Both the position numbers and the translations under genes were made by a program. The notes below the pieces were generated by a model, which was not told the origin of the DNA, ran no database searches, and worked only from the letters and a program-made list of their open reading frames with translations. This document shows positions 55,763 through 64,000 of a stretch of 64,000 bases of DNA, piece by piece (position 1 is the first letter of the stretch; each line of letters starts with the position of its first letter). Source of the stretch: CAWFFV01 sp963814985 (GTDB lineage Bacteria; Chloroflexota; Ktedonobacteria; Ktedonobacterales; Ktedonobacteraceae); the NCBI GenBank assembly GCA_963814985.1, contig CAWFFV010000016.1, positions 1-64,000 on the forward strand, read 5' to 3'.

Positions 55763-55805
55763 GACCAGCCAGACGTAGGCTTCTTAAGGATTAGCACAAG
55801 AAGAA

Positions 55806-57720
55806 TTACACTTGATCGGCACACGGATTATCACGAAAGTTCCAGGCGTGGAGATATCGGCGATAAAAGGATCGAATGCGATCCTGCATATCCTGAAGAT
55901 TTTCCATTTTCTTGTTACCATGCCCTTCCCCTGGGTAACCGATGTATTCTATTTTCACTCCAGCTTGTTGGGCCTTCTCGACGAAAGTCATCGCCTGAAG
56001 AAATGGTACATTGTGGTCCTCTTCACCGTGATAAACGAGCAGTGGTACTTTGATATGTTCAACAAAGTTGACTGGTGAGCGCTCTAACGTCCGTTTTTCT
56101 AACTCATACGCCCAACCATCCAGAAGCCAGTAGTCATAGTTGCGGGTGTCAGTCTGTGCTTGTTGAATAAACCAGTCGCTGATAGCTGCTCCAGCTACAG
56201 CGCAACTGAAGTCATCTGGAGCTCGGGCCACAGCCATCAGTGCAAGATAGCCACCCCAGCTATGGCCGCCCACACCGATGCCTCGGGCCACATCCACGTA
56301 AGGTAGAGACCTTACATATCTGCCAGTAGTTAGCACATCACTCAGGTCATTTTTCCCCAATCCCTCACCGATAACAGCCAGCATATGCTTCATGCCATAG
56401 CCAATACTGCCTCTGTAATTGGGGCTGATCACTATGTATCCCTGATTTGCCAGCCAATTGTATAGCGGTTGAAACTCGTAGCGGCACATCGATGTTGGCC
56501 CACCCCAAATCCACACAATTGCCGGATATCGTTGTCCTTCTTGATAATACGCTGGCAGGTAGATGAATGCTGGGATCTGTGTACTATCATCATGAGTGAT
56601 CAGCACTTCCTCAGGCGCACGCAACTTTCGCTCCAGTGCGATAGGTGCACTCCAGGTAAGGCGCCTGGCGTTTGTTGTCCTCAATCGAGACTGCCCATAA
56701 ATCGCCCGGTTCCTGAGGACTGGTATGCCAATAGTAGATCTGGTTATCCTTAGACCAGGCAAGCGGTACATTGACACCAGGATGGCGAGTGAGCCTCGTT
56801 GCTTCGCAACTATCTAAGGAAGCAATCCATAAGTCGTCACCACTGCCGTTTTGCTCAGCTCTACTCGCATAGACTATCTGCTTTCCATCTGGTGATGTGC
56901 GGCAAGCGTAATCATCCCAACTCCCTGATGTTAATGGCTTTAACTCTCCACTACTCACATTGGCAATCCAGAACTTGGACCACCCGGTGCGGTTAGAACG
57001 AAAGATAATATGCTCGCTGTCTCGGCACCAGATAGCTACCGGGTTCCGGTATCCGTAGTTCTCCTCTTCCCAGAGAACACGAACCTTCTCGGTTTCCAAA
57101 TTCAAGAGGTGAACCTTGCCTCGCCACCCATCTTCATCACATGTTACAATCACGATCTGGTGTCCATCATGCGACCAGTCCCATGCCGTGATCTGGCCTT
57201 CTACGGAAAATAACTCGTGAAGCAGCCGCCCATCTTTACTGATCAACAAAAGTATTGTCTGAGATTCTTCACGTCTGCTGAAGAGAATGAAGTTACCATC
57301 GGGCGACCAGCGAGGGGCACCTAGATGTGCATCGCCTAAATCCAGCGATGGATGATATATCCTTCCCCTGGAAACGGTCTTTATTTCACCGGTAACAGAA
57401 GATACAATACATAGACCCTTGTCGCACGCAAAGGCCAACCATTCTCCGTCCGGAGACCATATTGCAAGACCGCTTGCATCGCCAGAATTTGTCAGCGGAC
57501 GCGGATAGCCACCACTGCACGAAAGCAAGCAAATATCAGCAACACATGTTTCCTCAACCTTTTTATGTTCGCCTTCAACAACTTCTTTGATCTGCCTATT
57601 GCGCTGATGTATAAAAGATAACCATTGTCCATCAGGCGCAAGCTGGAATCCGTAAATGGCCTGTTGAGGAAAAACTTCGTTCGCGTTTAGCTGATATGAT
57701 GCGTAAGTTGAGACATACAT
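55806..57720 (-). CDS. S9 family (prolyl oligopeptidase-like) peptidase, one frameshift
   Basis: About 638 residues. The N-terminal beta-propeller (repeats like AIWSPDGEWLAFACDKG and RTSPDGKQIVYASRAEQN) is in one frame. Near 56663 it shifts to the catalytic alpha/beta hydrolase domain: IVWIWGGPTSMCRYEFQPLY, nucleophile GVGGHSWGGYLALM, acid YHGEEDHNVPFLQ, and His in YPGEGHGNKK. The triad is complete. No signal peptide, so cytosolic. Last gene of the minus-strand operon; it ends 44 bases from the convergent caspase-like gene. It probably degrades or trims a peptide of the pathway. Confidence 0.85.
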
Positions 57721-57779
57721 AACTGGTACCTCTTGGTTTTTGCTCTGTTAGCCGACTTTCCTCCTGAGCAAAAGCCTCC

Positions 57780-57857
57780 TCACGAAAAAGTGATGCACAT
57801 CCCACCGAGGAGTCGTCGAACTGGACAGGTGCGCTGCCCACAGTTCAGGGGCATCAT
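57780..57857 (-). CDS. Possible 25-residue peptide between the synthetase-like and S9 genes
   Basis: ATGATG overlaps the TGA of the synthetase-like gene, giving translational coupling. The peptide is MMPLNCGQRTCPVRRLLGG followed by MCITFS, with three Cys and a Gly-Gly. It is followed by GGAGG and the S9 gene. It could be a small peptide substrate or a chance frame; no family recognised. Confidence 0.25.
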   Translation of the reverse strand: MMPLNCGQRTCPVRRLLGGMCITFS

Positions 57858-59824
57858 TCGTTACTGCTCTCAAGATTGAAGGCTGGTCCCCATTCAATTC
57901 CTGGAAAGGAGCTAAGATTGATCGAGATGCCACCAGCTGGCGGTGGTGCCATATTTAGGAACGCACGCAAAGTGCTACAGAGATCATCCTCGGCAAATTT
58001 GCCCAGGGCTGTCTCAAGTTCTGATTCCCTGGATATCCATAGCCCACCACGCAAGATCTGATCTCCCTGCCAGGACCAGGTAAAGCCTGCGACAATGGGA
58101 CCCCTGGCGCTATTGCGGATATACCCCGGTTGGCCGGCTACTATCGTGGTGAGATTGGCAGGCGTGAGGTTGTGTACTGCTGTTGTGAACGCCTGATCAA
58201 TACCTTCTCTATCTGCCAGCATTCGTATCAGGGTAATAGCCATCTCCTGTAACTCAGATATTTCCGGATCGATCCACGACACATCAAGCTTCCAGCCTGG
58301 TCGCCACCAGGGTGTCCCAGCAACTGGGCCGATCTCGAATATCCTATCGAGACCCTCTGACAGAAGTTCGTGGTGAACGACCGCACGATCAACAACGAGA
58401 GGAACGGCACGCCCGAAATAGTTTGTTTCGACAGGTGGTACGCCAGCCAGGACGAGAGACCAGGGGTCTGTTAACAGGCTACTGATACAGGGGAGAAAGT
58501 CGCGGCTCTCAAGCCATTCGGACACCCTCGCAATTTGCTTGCTGCTTGCCATTGTTATAGGCCTTGCTGGTAGCGCAGTGAAGCGATCCGGCTCTATCAG
58601 TGTCCGTTCTTGTCGTATGACAGGTGGTGCATTACGAAAGCTGCGACGATCCCGCACCTGTGGTACAATCTGACGAATATTTTGTAGCTCCAGTAAGTGC
58701 ATCAACAACCGATCGAGGCCAAGAGTGAATCCTGTGCAGGGGGGAAGGCCACGGCGAAGGATGTCAAGATAGTGGCTACCTGCAGGCGTTTCACTCCAGG
58801 ATGCCGTTATCTCTTCGCCCATCTCGGCTTCGGTTACCCACTCGCTCCCCGCACCAGCGTTCGGGACGCTAGTGAGTCTTAGTTCCATGGAGCAACCGAT
58901 AATACCACTATCACTAGCAATACGCCGCGTATAAAACGGTGAGGCGTCAGCCGGTGCGTCAATGACCCAAAAGCCCGCAGAGCCTAGTTGCCCTGCCACT
59001 ATGCTGTCAACCACGGAAGGCAAAACGTGACCAGCGTGCCTTAGCGTAATTCCCGCCTGGATAGCTCTCTCAACCACCTCGGCGAAGGTCAACACCGGAA
59101 GATTCCGCAGAGACTTTGTCAAAACTGATCGTTTGCCGCCGTATTCACTCACAACCTTGAGTACAGCGTGGCGTATCACTTCCAGGAGTTCCTCAGTCAA
59201 CATCATAACTGCCTTGCGTTCGGTACCGGCCATGGAATACTCTAGAAGGTAGATTTCATTCAGGGAAAATCGGTCAGAGTAATGTTGAGCCCAGAACAAC
59301 CGAGATATCTCATAGATTTGTGGCAGACCGCATTGCTGGTACTCGTGCTGCCGAAGGATGTTATTCACTGTGAGATATGCTTTTTCCCTGTCGGTTTGGA
59401 CGACAAAGGGAGCCGTCGCACCCACAGTAGCCTGATTGCCAACAATCACTGGCGTTTCTATACGCGCAAAGTCGTGGTCGCGCAGGTATTGCTCGGCGGC
59501 TGCGATTGCCTTGCTACGGGCAACCAAAGCGATAGGACGATCTAGACTGGACCAGCGCTGCTGTGCAGCCAGCGGATTAGTTGGGGAGGTTAGAATTTGG
59601 ACTTGTTCCGCAACCATTTCTTGCGAGGCGAAGCCCTGTCGCTTTCCTCCATAGGGTTGCCAGACGCCAGTTACGGCGATCACACTGCCGATTGGAGGGG
59701 GCGTTTTGGAGACCGCACGGGGAACAATGCATTGCACCAGCTGAGGTGGTGTCCAGCACCAGACAAACACTACAGTTTTTGTGGTGAGTACCCGGGTCAC
59801 GCGCCCAACCAGGCGAGGGGGCAA
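57854..59824 (-). CDS. Tandem class II aminoacyl-tRNA-synthetase-like protein
   Basis: 656 residues. An N-terminal OB fold like AspRS/AsnRS (VGRVTRVLTTKTVVFVWCW) is followed by a class II catalytic domain: motif 2 region YEISRLFWAQHYSDRFSLNE with EYSM, and motif 3 GFTLGLDRLLMHLLELQ. A second, shorter domain (from about residue 430) repeats the pattern (PWSLVLAGVPPVETNYFGRA, then DRIFEIGPVAGTPWW) but lacks the motif 2 Arg and motif 3 Arg, so it is probably inactive. The frame opens at TTG 59824. AAGGAGG (59854-59848) lies 23 bases before it and 8 before an in-frame ATA, so the true start is uncertain. A specialised tRNA ligase or amide-forming enzyme is inferred, not a housekeeping synthetase. 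Confidence 0.75.
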   Translation of the reverse strand: MPPRLVGRVTRVLTTKTVVFVWCWTPPQLVQCIVPRAVSKTPPPIGSVIAVTGVWQPYGGKRQGFASQEMVAEQVQILTSPTNPLAAQQRWSSLDRPIALVARSKAIAAAEQYLRDHDFARIETPVIVGNQATVGATAPFVVQTDREKAYLTVNNILRQHEYQQCGLPQIYEISRLFWAQHYSDRFSLNEIYLLEYSMAGTERKAVMMLTEELLEVIRHAVLKVVSEYGGKRSVLTKSLRNLPVLTFAEVVERAIQAGITLRHAGHVLPSVVDSIVAGQLGSAGFWVIDAPADASPFYTRRIASDSGIIGCSMELRLTSVPNAGAGSEWVTEAEMGEEITASWSETPAGSHYLDILRRGLPPCTGFTLGLDRLLMHLLELQNIRQIVPQVRDRRSFRNAPPVIRQERTLIEPDRFTALPARPITMASSKQIARVSEWLESRDFLPCISSLLTDPWSLVLAGVPPVETNYFGRAVPLVVDRAVVHHELLSEGLDRIFEIGPVAGTPWWRPGWKLDVSWIDPEISELQEMAITLIRMLADREGIDQAFTTAVHNLTPANLTTIVAGQPGYIRNSARGPIVAGFTWSWQGDQILRGGLWISRESELETALGKFAEDDLCSTLRAFLNMAPPPAGGISINLSSFPGIEWGPAFNLESSNE

Positions 59825-59895
59825 AGAGCTATGAAATATAAGCAGAACCTCCTTCTCTCACCTAATATGATTTCTGCTCTGTCTTAGCACATTTG

Positions 59896-59970
59896 TGGCG
59901 GGAGCGGTAGGAATTGAATCTACATCTCAGACCAGACAAGATTGCATGTTATCTATTACACCACACTCCC
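59896..59970 (-). tRNA. Divergent tRNA-Asp(GUC)-like RNA with encoded CCA
   Basis: Folds as a 75-base cloverleaf on the minus strand: acceptor GGGAGTG/CGCTCCC (7 bp, one G-U), D stem GTGT/ACAT, anticodon loop TTGTCTG with GTC at 34-36 and U33, T stem GTAGA/CCTAC with loop TTCAATT, discriminator G73 and CCA. Acceptor, T loop and G73 fit tRNA-Asp. But the anticodon stem CAATC/GTCTG has two central mismatches, the D loop (AATAGATA) lacks the GG pair, and the T stem has one A-C. It lies 3 bases after the Gfo/Idh stop, inside the operon. It is either a decayed tRNA-Asp or a specialised adaptor. Confidence 0.7.
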
Positions 59971-59973
59971 ATA

Positions 59974-61038
59974 CTAACATGCTCCACTTAACCTCGCCAG
60001 CGCTTTCGCGCGAGGGCGCTGCCAGGATCTGGAGAGAGGCTGGCCAGCCATCTTATAAAGACGGATCAAACAGCGAGTGATTTCCGCTGCCTCAGACAGC
60101 GATGCGCCGCAAGTAGGCTCACCGTGTCGTGCAGCGATCAAATCTTCAATTGGACGTCGATGATAACTATCTACAACTTTGGTCGAGAAACCATTCTGTT
60201 GGTGTAAGTGTGCAGCCTCATCATCGATGGAAATCTCCCCTGCAGTACCTTTGATACGCACAAATTTTGTTTCCTCGTGTGCGCCATCCTGAAAGTTCAG
60301 TATTATTGAAGCGCCGCCTGGGTGTTGGAGCACGACCGTTCCTTCCACATCGACCTCACTAGCCTGATCCATTTGTAGTTCGGCGTTTGCTACTCCACCA
60401 ATTGCTCCCGTTAGATAGAGGACGGCATCTAATGCGTGACTACCTGAATTTAGCATGACACCAGCAACTCTTTGTTTTGGATCAGCGCGGTAGGTGGTGG
60501 CGTCTGATGAATATCGGGAGCGATATGGGCCACTCCAATGGCACTCAATACGAACGATGCTCCCAATTTGGTTACTGGCAATCCATTCACGCGCGGCAGC
60601 CCAGGCTGTTCGGTATCGGCGTGTGTAGGCAACTATCAAGTTCCGGCCAGAGGTTCGTTCCGCATCGGCAAGCTCTTGCAGCGCGTATCTGTGAGTTGCT
60701 AAAGGTTTTTCAGATAAAACATCGATGCCAGCACGCAGACAAGTGGCTGTGTGAGTTGCCAGAACGCCTGGTGGACTAGCCACCACCGCAGCATGTATAT
60801 GCTGCTCAGCAAGCATTTGCTTCAGATCGCTGTAGGCTGCTGGAATCCCAAAATCAGAGGCAACATGAAGCGCATGTTCCAGATGACGTGCGCATATGGC
60901 AACTACCTCGATAGAGGGAGTGGTTACTGCATCCAGAAGATGAGACTGTCCGGCAATACCAACACCAATAACAGCCAACCTTAACGGCTCTTGGGAGCAT
61001 GTCGAAGACTCAAAAAGTGCATTCTGCCTGTGATGCAT
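59974..61038 (-). CDS. Gfo/Idh/MocA family oxidoreductase
   Basis: 354 residues from ATG 61038 (AAGGAAG upstream). NAD(P)-binding Rossmann start LRLAVIGVGIAGQSHLLDAV, then AAVVASPPGVLATHTATCLR and the family's EKP motif (DVLSEKPLATHRYAL). The C-terminal alpha/beta domain has GVMLNSGSHALDAVLYLTGA, with the usual His. It would dehydrogenate or epimerise a sugar- or amino-acid-like substrate. Fourth gene of the minus-strand operon, 62 bases after the B12-type radical SAM gene; the tRNA-like RNA follows it directly. Confidence 0.88.
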   Translation of the reverse strand: MHHRQNALFESSTCSQEPLRLAVIGVGIAGQSHLLDAVTTPSIEVVAICARHLEHALHVASDFGIPAAYSDLKQMLAEQHIHAAVVASPPGVLATHTATCLRAGIDVLSEKPLATHRYALQELADAERTSGRNLIVAYTRRYRTAWAAAREWIASNQIGSIVRIECHWSGPYRSRYSSDATTYRADPKQRVAGVMLNSGSHALDAVLYLTGAIGGVANAELQMDQASEVDVEGTVVLQHPGGASIILNFQDGAHEETKFVRIKGTAGEISIDDEAAHLHQQNGFSTKVVDSYHRRPIEDLIAARHGEPTCGASLSEAAEITRCLIRLYKMAGQPLSRSWQRPRAKALARLSGAC

Positions 61039-61100
61039 ATTTGCTTCCTTTTTCTCTATAGAGATTTTTCTAAAGCTTTGCCTCATTCTCTGGTAGGAAT

Positions 61101-62492
61101 TTATCTGGCTGTTGTCAATAGTATGTCGCTAGCTGAGTTCGATTGGCGGACTCCCAGGCGGAGGCCACTGGTTCGAGTCGTTGCATTGCTTTCGGGGTTT
61201 CGGAAGTCCGGGCTACAAAATTCATCATAACAGCGGGAGACCCACGAGCGGATCTCCTCCTGACTGAGAGTGTCGGTGTAGCAGACTGGGCTATCCACCC
61301 AGACATTTGTTTCATACCAGTAAGGATCAGGGATATGGAGGCCATATTTTTCTGGGTGATCGTAAATGTCGGTGCCTGGCCGTGGCTCCATGACATTAAA
61401 CGTTGCAACGGTGGGATTGACCAGGCGAATAAAATCGAGTGTCTCAGTGAGCGATTCGTGGGTGTCACCTGGTGCGCCAATAATAAAGGAGGCATGCAAC
61501 TCAATGCCGAAGGACTTCACCAACTTGGCGGTGTGGTACAGACGTTCGGGTGTAGCCCCTTTCTTGATCATCTTGAGCGTCTGCCGCTGAATGGACTCGA
61601 AGCCCATGAAGACGCGATATCCTCCAGCTTTAGGGATAGCCTCCAAGACCTGAGGTTTGGCGTCAAGAGCACGCATATTGCTCGTCCAGTGGAATGAGAG
61701 GCCTCGCCGCTGAACCTCTTCGCAAAACTCAATGGTGCGTTGGCTGTAGCCTGAAAACGTATCATCTCCGAAGAAGATCGATGTAAAGCCCATACCAAGA
61801 ACTTCTTCCACCTCATCACAAATGTGTGGGACATTATGCCAGCGGAAGCGGCGACCGATCTGTGTGGTCGAGCAGAAGGTACAGCGACTCGGGCAGCCTC
61901 GTGCTGTCATCACGACTGTCTCGTAATCATAAGCAAGGTAGCGATCCATCTCGAACAGAGAACGATCTGGGCGTGGGTAGACGTCAAGATCCATCACTGC
62001 TGGCCTGGGCGGAGTCATGATAATCGCACCTTGATCGCGGAAGGCCAATCCTGGAATTTTGCTCAGTTGTGCCGGCGTCGCTTTTGCTTCCAGTGCGTTA
62101 GCTAGCGCAAGCATTGCCTCCTCACCGTCGAAGAGAACAATGTAATCGATAGCCGCATGCCGTTCTAGCGCTTCTTGTGGGATAAAGGTCACATGGGGTC
62201 CGCCCATAACAACAGGCACAGTGGGGCACCAGGCTTTGACGAAGCGGGCAATCTCGAGTGCCTGACAGTAACTTTGTGCCACGCAGGTGATACCGACTAA
62301 GTCTGGTTGGAACGAATCCAGGAACGGCAGAAGCGCTTCAACGCAGTTCCCATGGAATGGAAGATCTGCGTGGTAGACGGCGTGGCCTGCTGGCTTCAGC
62401 ACGCTGGCCATATAGCCGTATCCCAACGGAGGATGGAGCAGTAGCGTATAGGGGTCATAAGGGTAATGCGGATTCACAAAGAGAATTTTCAT
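61101..62492 (-). CDS. B12-binding domain radical SAM enzyme
   Basis: 463 residues. N-terminal cobalamin-binding fold (ILFVNPHYPYDPYTLLLHPP, then LGYGYMASVLKPAGHAVYHA...VPVVMGGPHVTF). Radical SAM core with ARGCPSRCTFCSTTQIG (three-Cys 4Fe-4S loop CxxxCxxC), GFTSIFFGDDTFSGYSQRT and FIIGAPGDTHESLTETLDF. Class B (cobalamin) enzymes often C-methylate unactivated carbons or rearrange peptides. Start overlaps the upstream gene stop by ATGA. C-terminal extension (NATTRTSGLRLGVRQSNSAS) is low-complexity. Substrate unknown. Confidence 0.88.
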   Translation of the reverse strand: MKILFVNPHYPYDPYTLLLHPPLGYGYMASVLKPAGHAVYHADLPFHGNCVEALLPFLDSFQPDLVGITCVAQSYCQALEIARFVKAWCPTVPVVMGGPHVTFIPQEALERHAAIDYIVLFDGEEAMLALANALEAKATPAQLSKIPGLAFRDQGAIIMTPPRPAVMDLDVYPRPDRSLFEMDRYLAYDYETVVMTARGCPSRCTFCSTTQIGRRFRWHNVPHICDEVEEVLGMGFTSIFFGDDTFSGYSQRTIEFCEEVQRRGLSFHWTSNMRALDAKPQVLEAIPKAGGYRVFMGFESIQRQTLKMIKKGATPERLYHTAKLVKSFGIELHASFIIGAPGDTHESLTETLDFIRLVNPTVATFNVMEPRPGTDIYDHPEKYGLHIPDPYWYETNVWVDSPVCYTDTLSQEEIRSWVSRCYDEFCSPDFRNPESNATTRTSGLRLGVRQSNSASDILLTTAR

Positions 62493-63652
62493 GTATGGCT
62501 CCTGCGAGTGGCTTGCGTGCGCTTTGTGTATGTCCCTGGCTTGCGACTAACCGCCGCTGTAGGATAAAGTGGCAGTGTCAGTACAGTGAGATTATGCGAG
62601 TCGCTCTCGCCAAAGCGCGTCTCCCCGCAGCGTTCGTCATACTTTGCATTGTAGTGAAATGCCTTGCAGCCACCCATACATGCCGCTAACACGCCACAGG
62701 AAGCACAGGGCCCGGTAGGTGGATTTTCCTGGTCGCTATAGCGATGCACGAGTCGATCCCAGATCACTGCGAAAGGTTCTTGGCGCACATTGCCGATCAC
62801 CTCTTCGATAAAGTTACAGCCAGTGATATTGCCAACTGGATCGATAGAAACCATGCCCGTACCAACGTTACAAACGTTAGCGCCGATAAAGTCAGCGCGC
62901 TCCAGCGGATCGCTGAGACGGTCATCGATCAGCGTCAGCATGAACGGGTCATGCGTATAAATGTCGATTTTCCCTCGATTCTCGATCATGAACTCATAGA
63001 GTTGGCGACAGACCTGCACATATTGCTTCCACAACTGACGATTAAACACACCAGGACGGTTATAGCGATTTTGCATGAAGCTAATCCCATCCAGGCCCAG
63101 TTGCTTGGCGATATCGATAATCGTTGGGATATAGTGATAATTGTGGGAGTCAATGGTCGTCGAGAAACCAACTGCTGGCACTCCGGCCTTCTTGAGTAGC
63201 TGAGCCGCAGTAAGTGCAATCTCGTATGCGCCTACGTGGCCGCGATTTTTATCGTGTTCCTCGGGCACTGGACTGTCCAGTGAGATTAATACGCGGTTGA
63301 TGCCGCAATCCCGTATGCGTGTGGCTTCTTCATCGTTACGGATATAGAAACCGTTAGCCATCAGTGTCTGGTACATATCGCGCTGACGAACCATATCAGC
63401 GAACTCATGAAAGTCTTTGCGGATCAGGTTCTCCCCGTGAGAGTAGACGATGGTACAACTACCAGCTGCGTGGAGCTGATCGAGTAAATCGGAAAGTTCT
63501 GTCAGTGATAACTCGTTCAGATCGCGTCGGTACAAAGCGTAGCAATGCTGGCACTTCAAATTACATCGATAGGTCAACCCCAGTTGTACCTGGATGGGCA
63601 TCGGGTTTATGGGCAACTGATAATCTTCTGGCATGGGGAGCTTCGCGTTCAT
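62489..63652 (-). CDS. Radical SAM/SPASM peptide-modifying enzyme
   Basis: 387 residues. Radical SAM loop TYRCNLKCQHCYALYRRDLN (CxxxCxxC). SAM-binding region FSTTIDSHNYHYIPTIIDIA. A SPASM domain with further Cys: ANVCNVGTGMVSIDPVGNIT-GC, then PCASCGVLAACMGGCKAFHY and ERCG. Such enzymes make cross-links or epimerisations in ribosomal peptides (PqqE, thioether, mycofactocin groups). The PqqD-like protein is encoded directly upstream and overlaps by ATGA, as for PqqD-PqqE. It is thus a likely RiPP-type tailoring enzyme. The precursor peptide is not evident in the window. Confidence 0.9.
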   Translation of the reverse strand: MNAKLPMPEDYQLPINPMPIQVQLGLTYRCNLKCQHCYALYRRDLNELSLTELSDLLDQLHAAGSCTIVYSHGENLIRKDFHEFADMVRQRDMYQTLMANGFYIRNDEEATRIRDCGINRVLISLDSPVPEEHDKNRGHVGAYEIALTAAQLLKKAGVPAVGFSTTIDSHNYHYIPTIIDIAKQLGLDGISFMQNRYNRPGVFNRQLWKQYVQVCRQLYEFMIENRGKIDIYTHDPFMLTLIDDRLSDPLERADFIGANVCNVGTGMVSIDPVGNITGCNFIEEVIGNVRQEPFAVIWDRLVHRYSDQENPPTGPCASCGVLAACMGGCKAFHYNAKYDERCGETRFGESDSHNLTVLTLPLYPTAAVSRKPGTYTKRTQATRRSHT

Positions 63653-63951
63653 GCTTTACCCTCCATGGTAGCCGATACAGGAACAAGCAGGGCGGCCTCG
63701 ACAAAGTCGTTGAGTAACTGTTCGACATCGGCATGCATCTCTTCAACTGGAGCTTCGTACTCTGTAAGTAAAGCATCGAGCAGTTGGTCAAAATTGCGAG
63801 GTTCGGCATCCAGAAGTCCCACAATGCTGGAGGCAGCTTCATTCAGTTCGTACATCACCCCACGATTGCGGTCAAATAACATCTTTAATTCAGTGTTCGT
63901 TGAGCGACACGTGACATGGTCTGCAAGTCTATAAACAGTTTGATTCGACAT
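63649..63951 (-). CDS. PqqD-like peptide-recognition (RRE) protein
   Basis: 100 residues from ATG 63951. The PqqD winged-helix pattern: YRLADHVTCRSTNTELKMLF, RNRGVMYELNEAASSIVGLL, then NFDQLLDALLTEYEAPVEEM and a C-terminal helix with FVEAALLVP. These proteins bind a leader peptide and deliver it to the radical SAM enzyme. The start overlaps nothing upstream within the window; only about 50 bases remain to the edge, so the precursor and promoter lie outside. First visible gene of the minus-strand operon. Confidence 0.88.
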   Translation of the reverse strand: MSNQTVYRLADHVTCRSTNTELKMLFDRNRGVMYELNEAASSIVGLLDAEPRNFDQLLDALLTEYEAPVEEMHADVEQLLNDFVEAALLVPVSATMEGKA

Positions 63952-64000
63952 AGACGCATCTCTCCCCACCGGTGATAACGGTGTAAAAACACCCTATGCA

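Noticed and set aside
59896..59970. Ordinary housekeeping tRNA-Asp
   Set aside because: Two central mismatches in the anticodon stem, no D-loop GG and a T-stem mismatch make normal decoding unlikely, so it is reported as tRNA-like.
1..64000. CRISPR array, rRNA genes, integrase or phage genes
   Set aside because: No regularly spaced repeats, rRNA motifs, tyrosine or serine recombinases, or phage structural genes were seen.

Overview
The window most resembles a Ktedonobacteria-type Chloroflexota genome. The protein families are a mix of actinobacterial and Gram-positive types, there are several IS and TnpB elements, and many genes are degraded. This taxonomic call is inference from gene content. 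There are no rRNA genes and no CRISPR array. At least a dozen genes carry a single frameshift or nonsense lesion. Several of these fall in short homopolymers, so either the assembly holds uncorrected indels or the region is rich in pseudogenes.

Layout. (1) 0.2-7.7 kb: debris of ion transporters (ClC channel, Na/Ca exchanger, P-type ATPase, DUF1269) around a full-length but twice-frameshifted phosphoketolase. An IS200/IS605-like element abuts the truncated ATPase; it carries tnpB and a divergent ribbon-helix-helix gene. (2) 7.8-15.7 kb: a TetR-controlled operon (SRPBCC protein, TetR, membrane protein, broken hydrolase), a DUF1254/DUF1214 pair, NTF2-like and PNPOx-like proteins and an intact Na/Ca exchanger. 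(3) 15.9-23.8 kb: a zinc-type region with a CooC-like ATPase plus SCO5389-like protein, a His-rich protein, a beta-propeller protein and a ZnuA-ZnuC-ZnuB-ZnuB ABC importer. The ATPase and importer promoters share a 15-bp dyad. (4) 23.8-36.6 kb: copper handling and cytochrome oxidase assembly (CopC/CopD, YtkA-like, CtaG, SCO1, CopZ, DUF2182, three Cys-rich DUF1326-like proteins). A recurrent TCCCTATTTTT-type motif marks the intergenic regions. (5) 36.7-38.5 kb: an IS3 element and transposon relics.

(6) 38.5-51.3 kb: a small NRPS locus with an acyl-CoA dehydrogenase, a PLP decarboxylase, a C-A-PCP module (predicted Leu), an MFS exporter, a methyltransferase and a free-standing A-PCP (predicted Tyr/aromatic). 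A second TnpB element is inserted in it. (7) 51.5-64 kb: the most unusual part. A T-box leader with a GAC (Asp) specifier precedes an archaeal-type AspRS gene and a caspase-fold protease gene on the plus strand. A converging minus-strand operon encodes a PqqD-like protein, a SPASM radical SAM enzyme, a B12-type radical SAM enzyme, a Gfo/Idh oxidoreductase, a divergent tRNA-Asp(GUC)-like RNA with encoded CCA, a tandem class II aminoacyl-tRNA-synthetase-like protein with a degenerate second catalytic domain, and an S9 peptidase.

Working model for region 7 (inference): a peptide-modifying pathway that uses aspartyl-tRNA, or makes an inhibitor of AspRS, with its own tRNA-like adaptor, synthetase-like ligase, radical SAM tailoring enzymes and proteases. 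The linked AspRS would supply charged tRNA or give self-resistance under T-box control.
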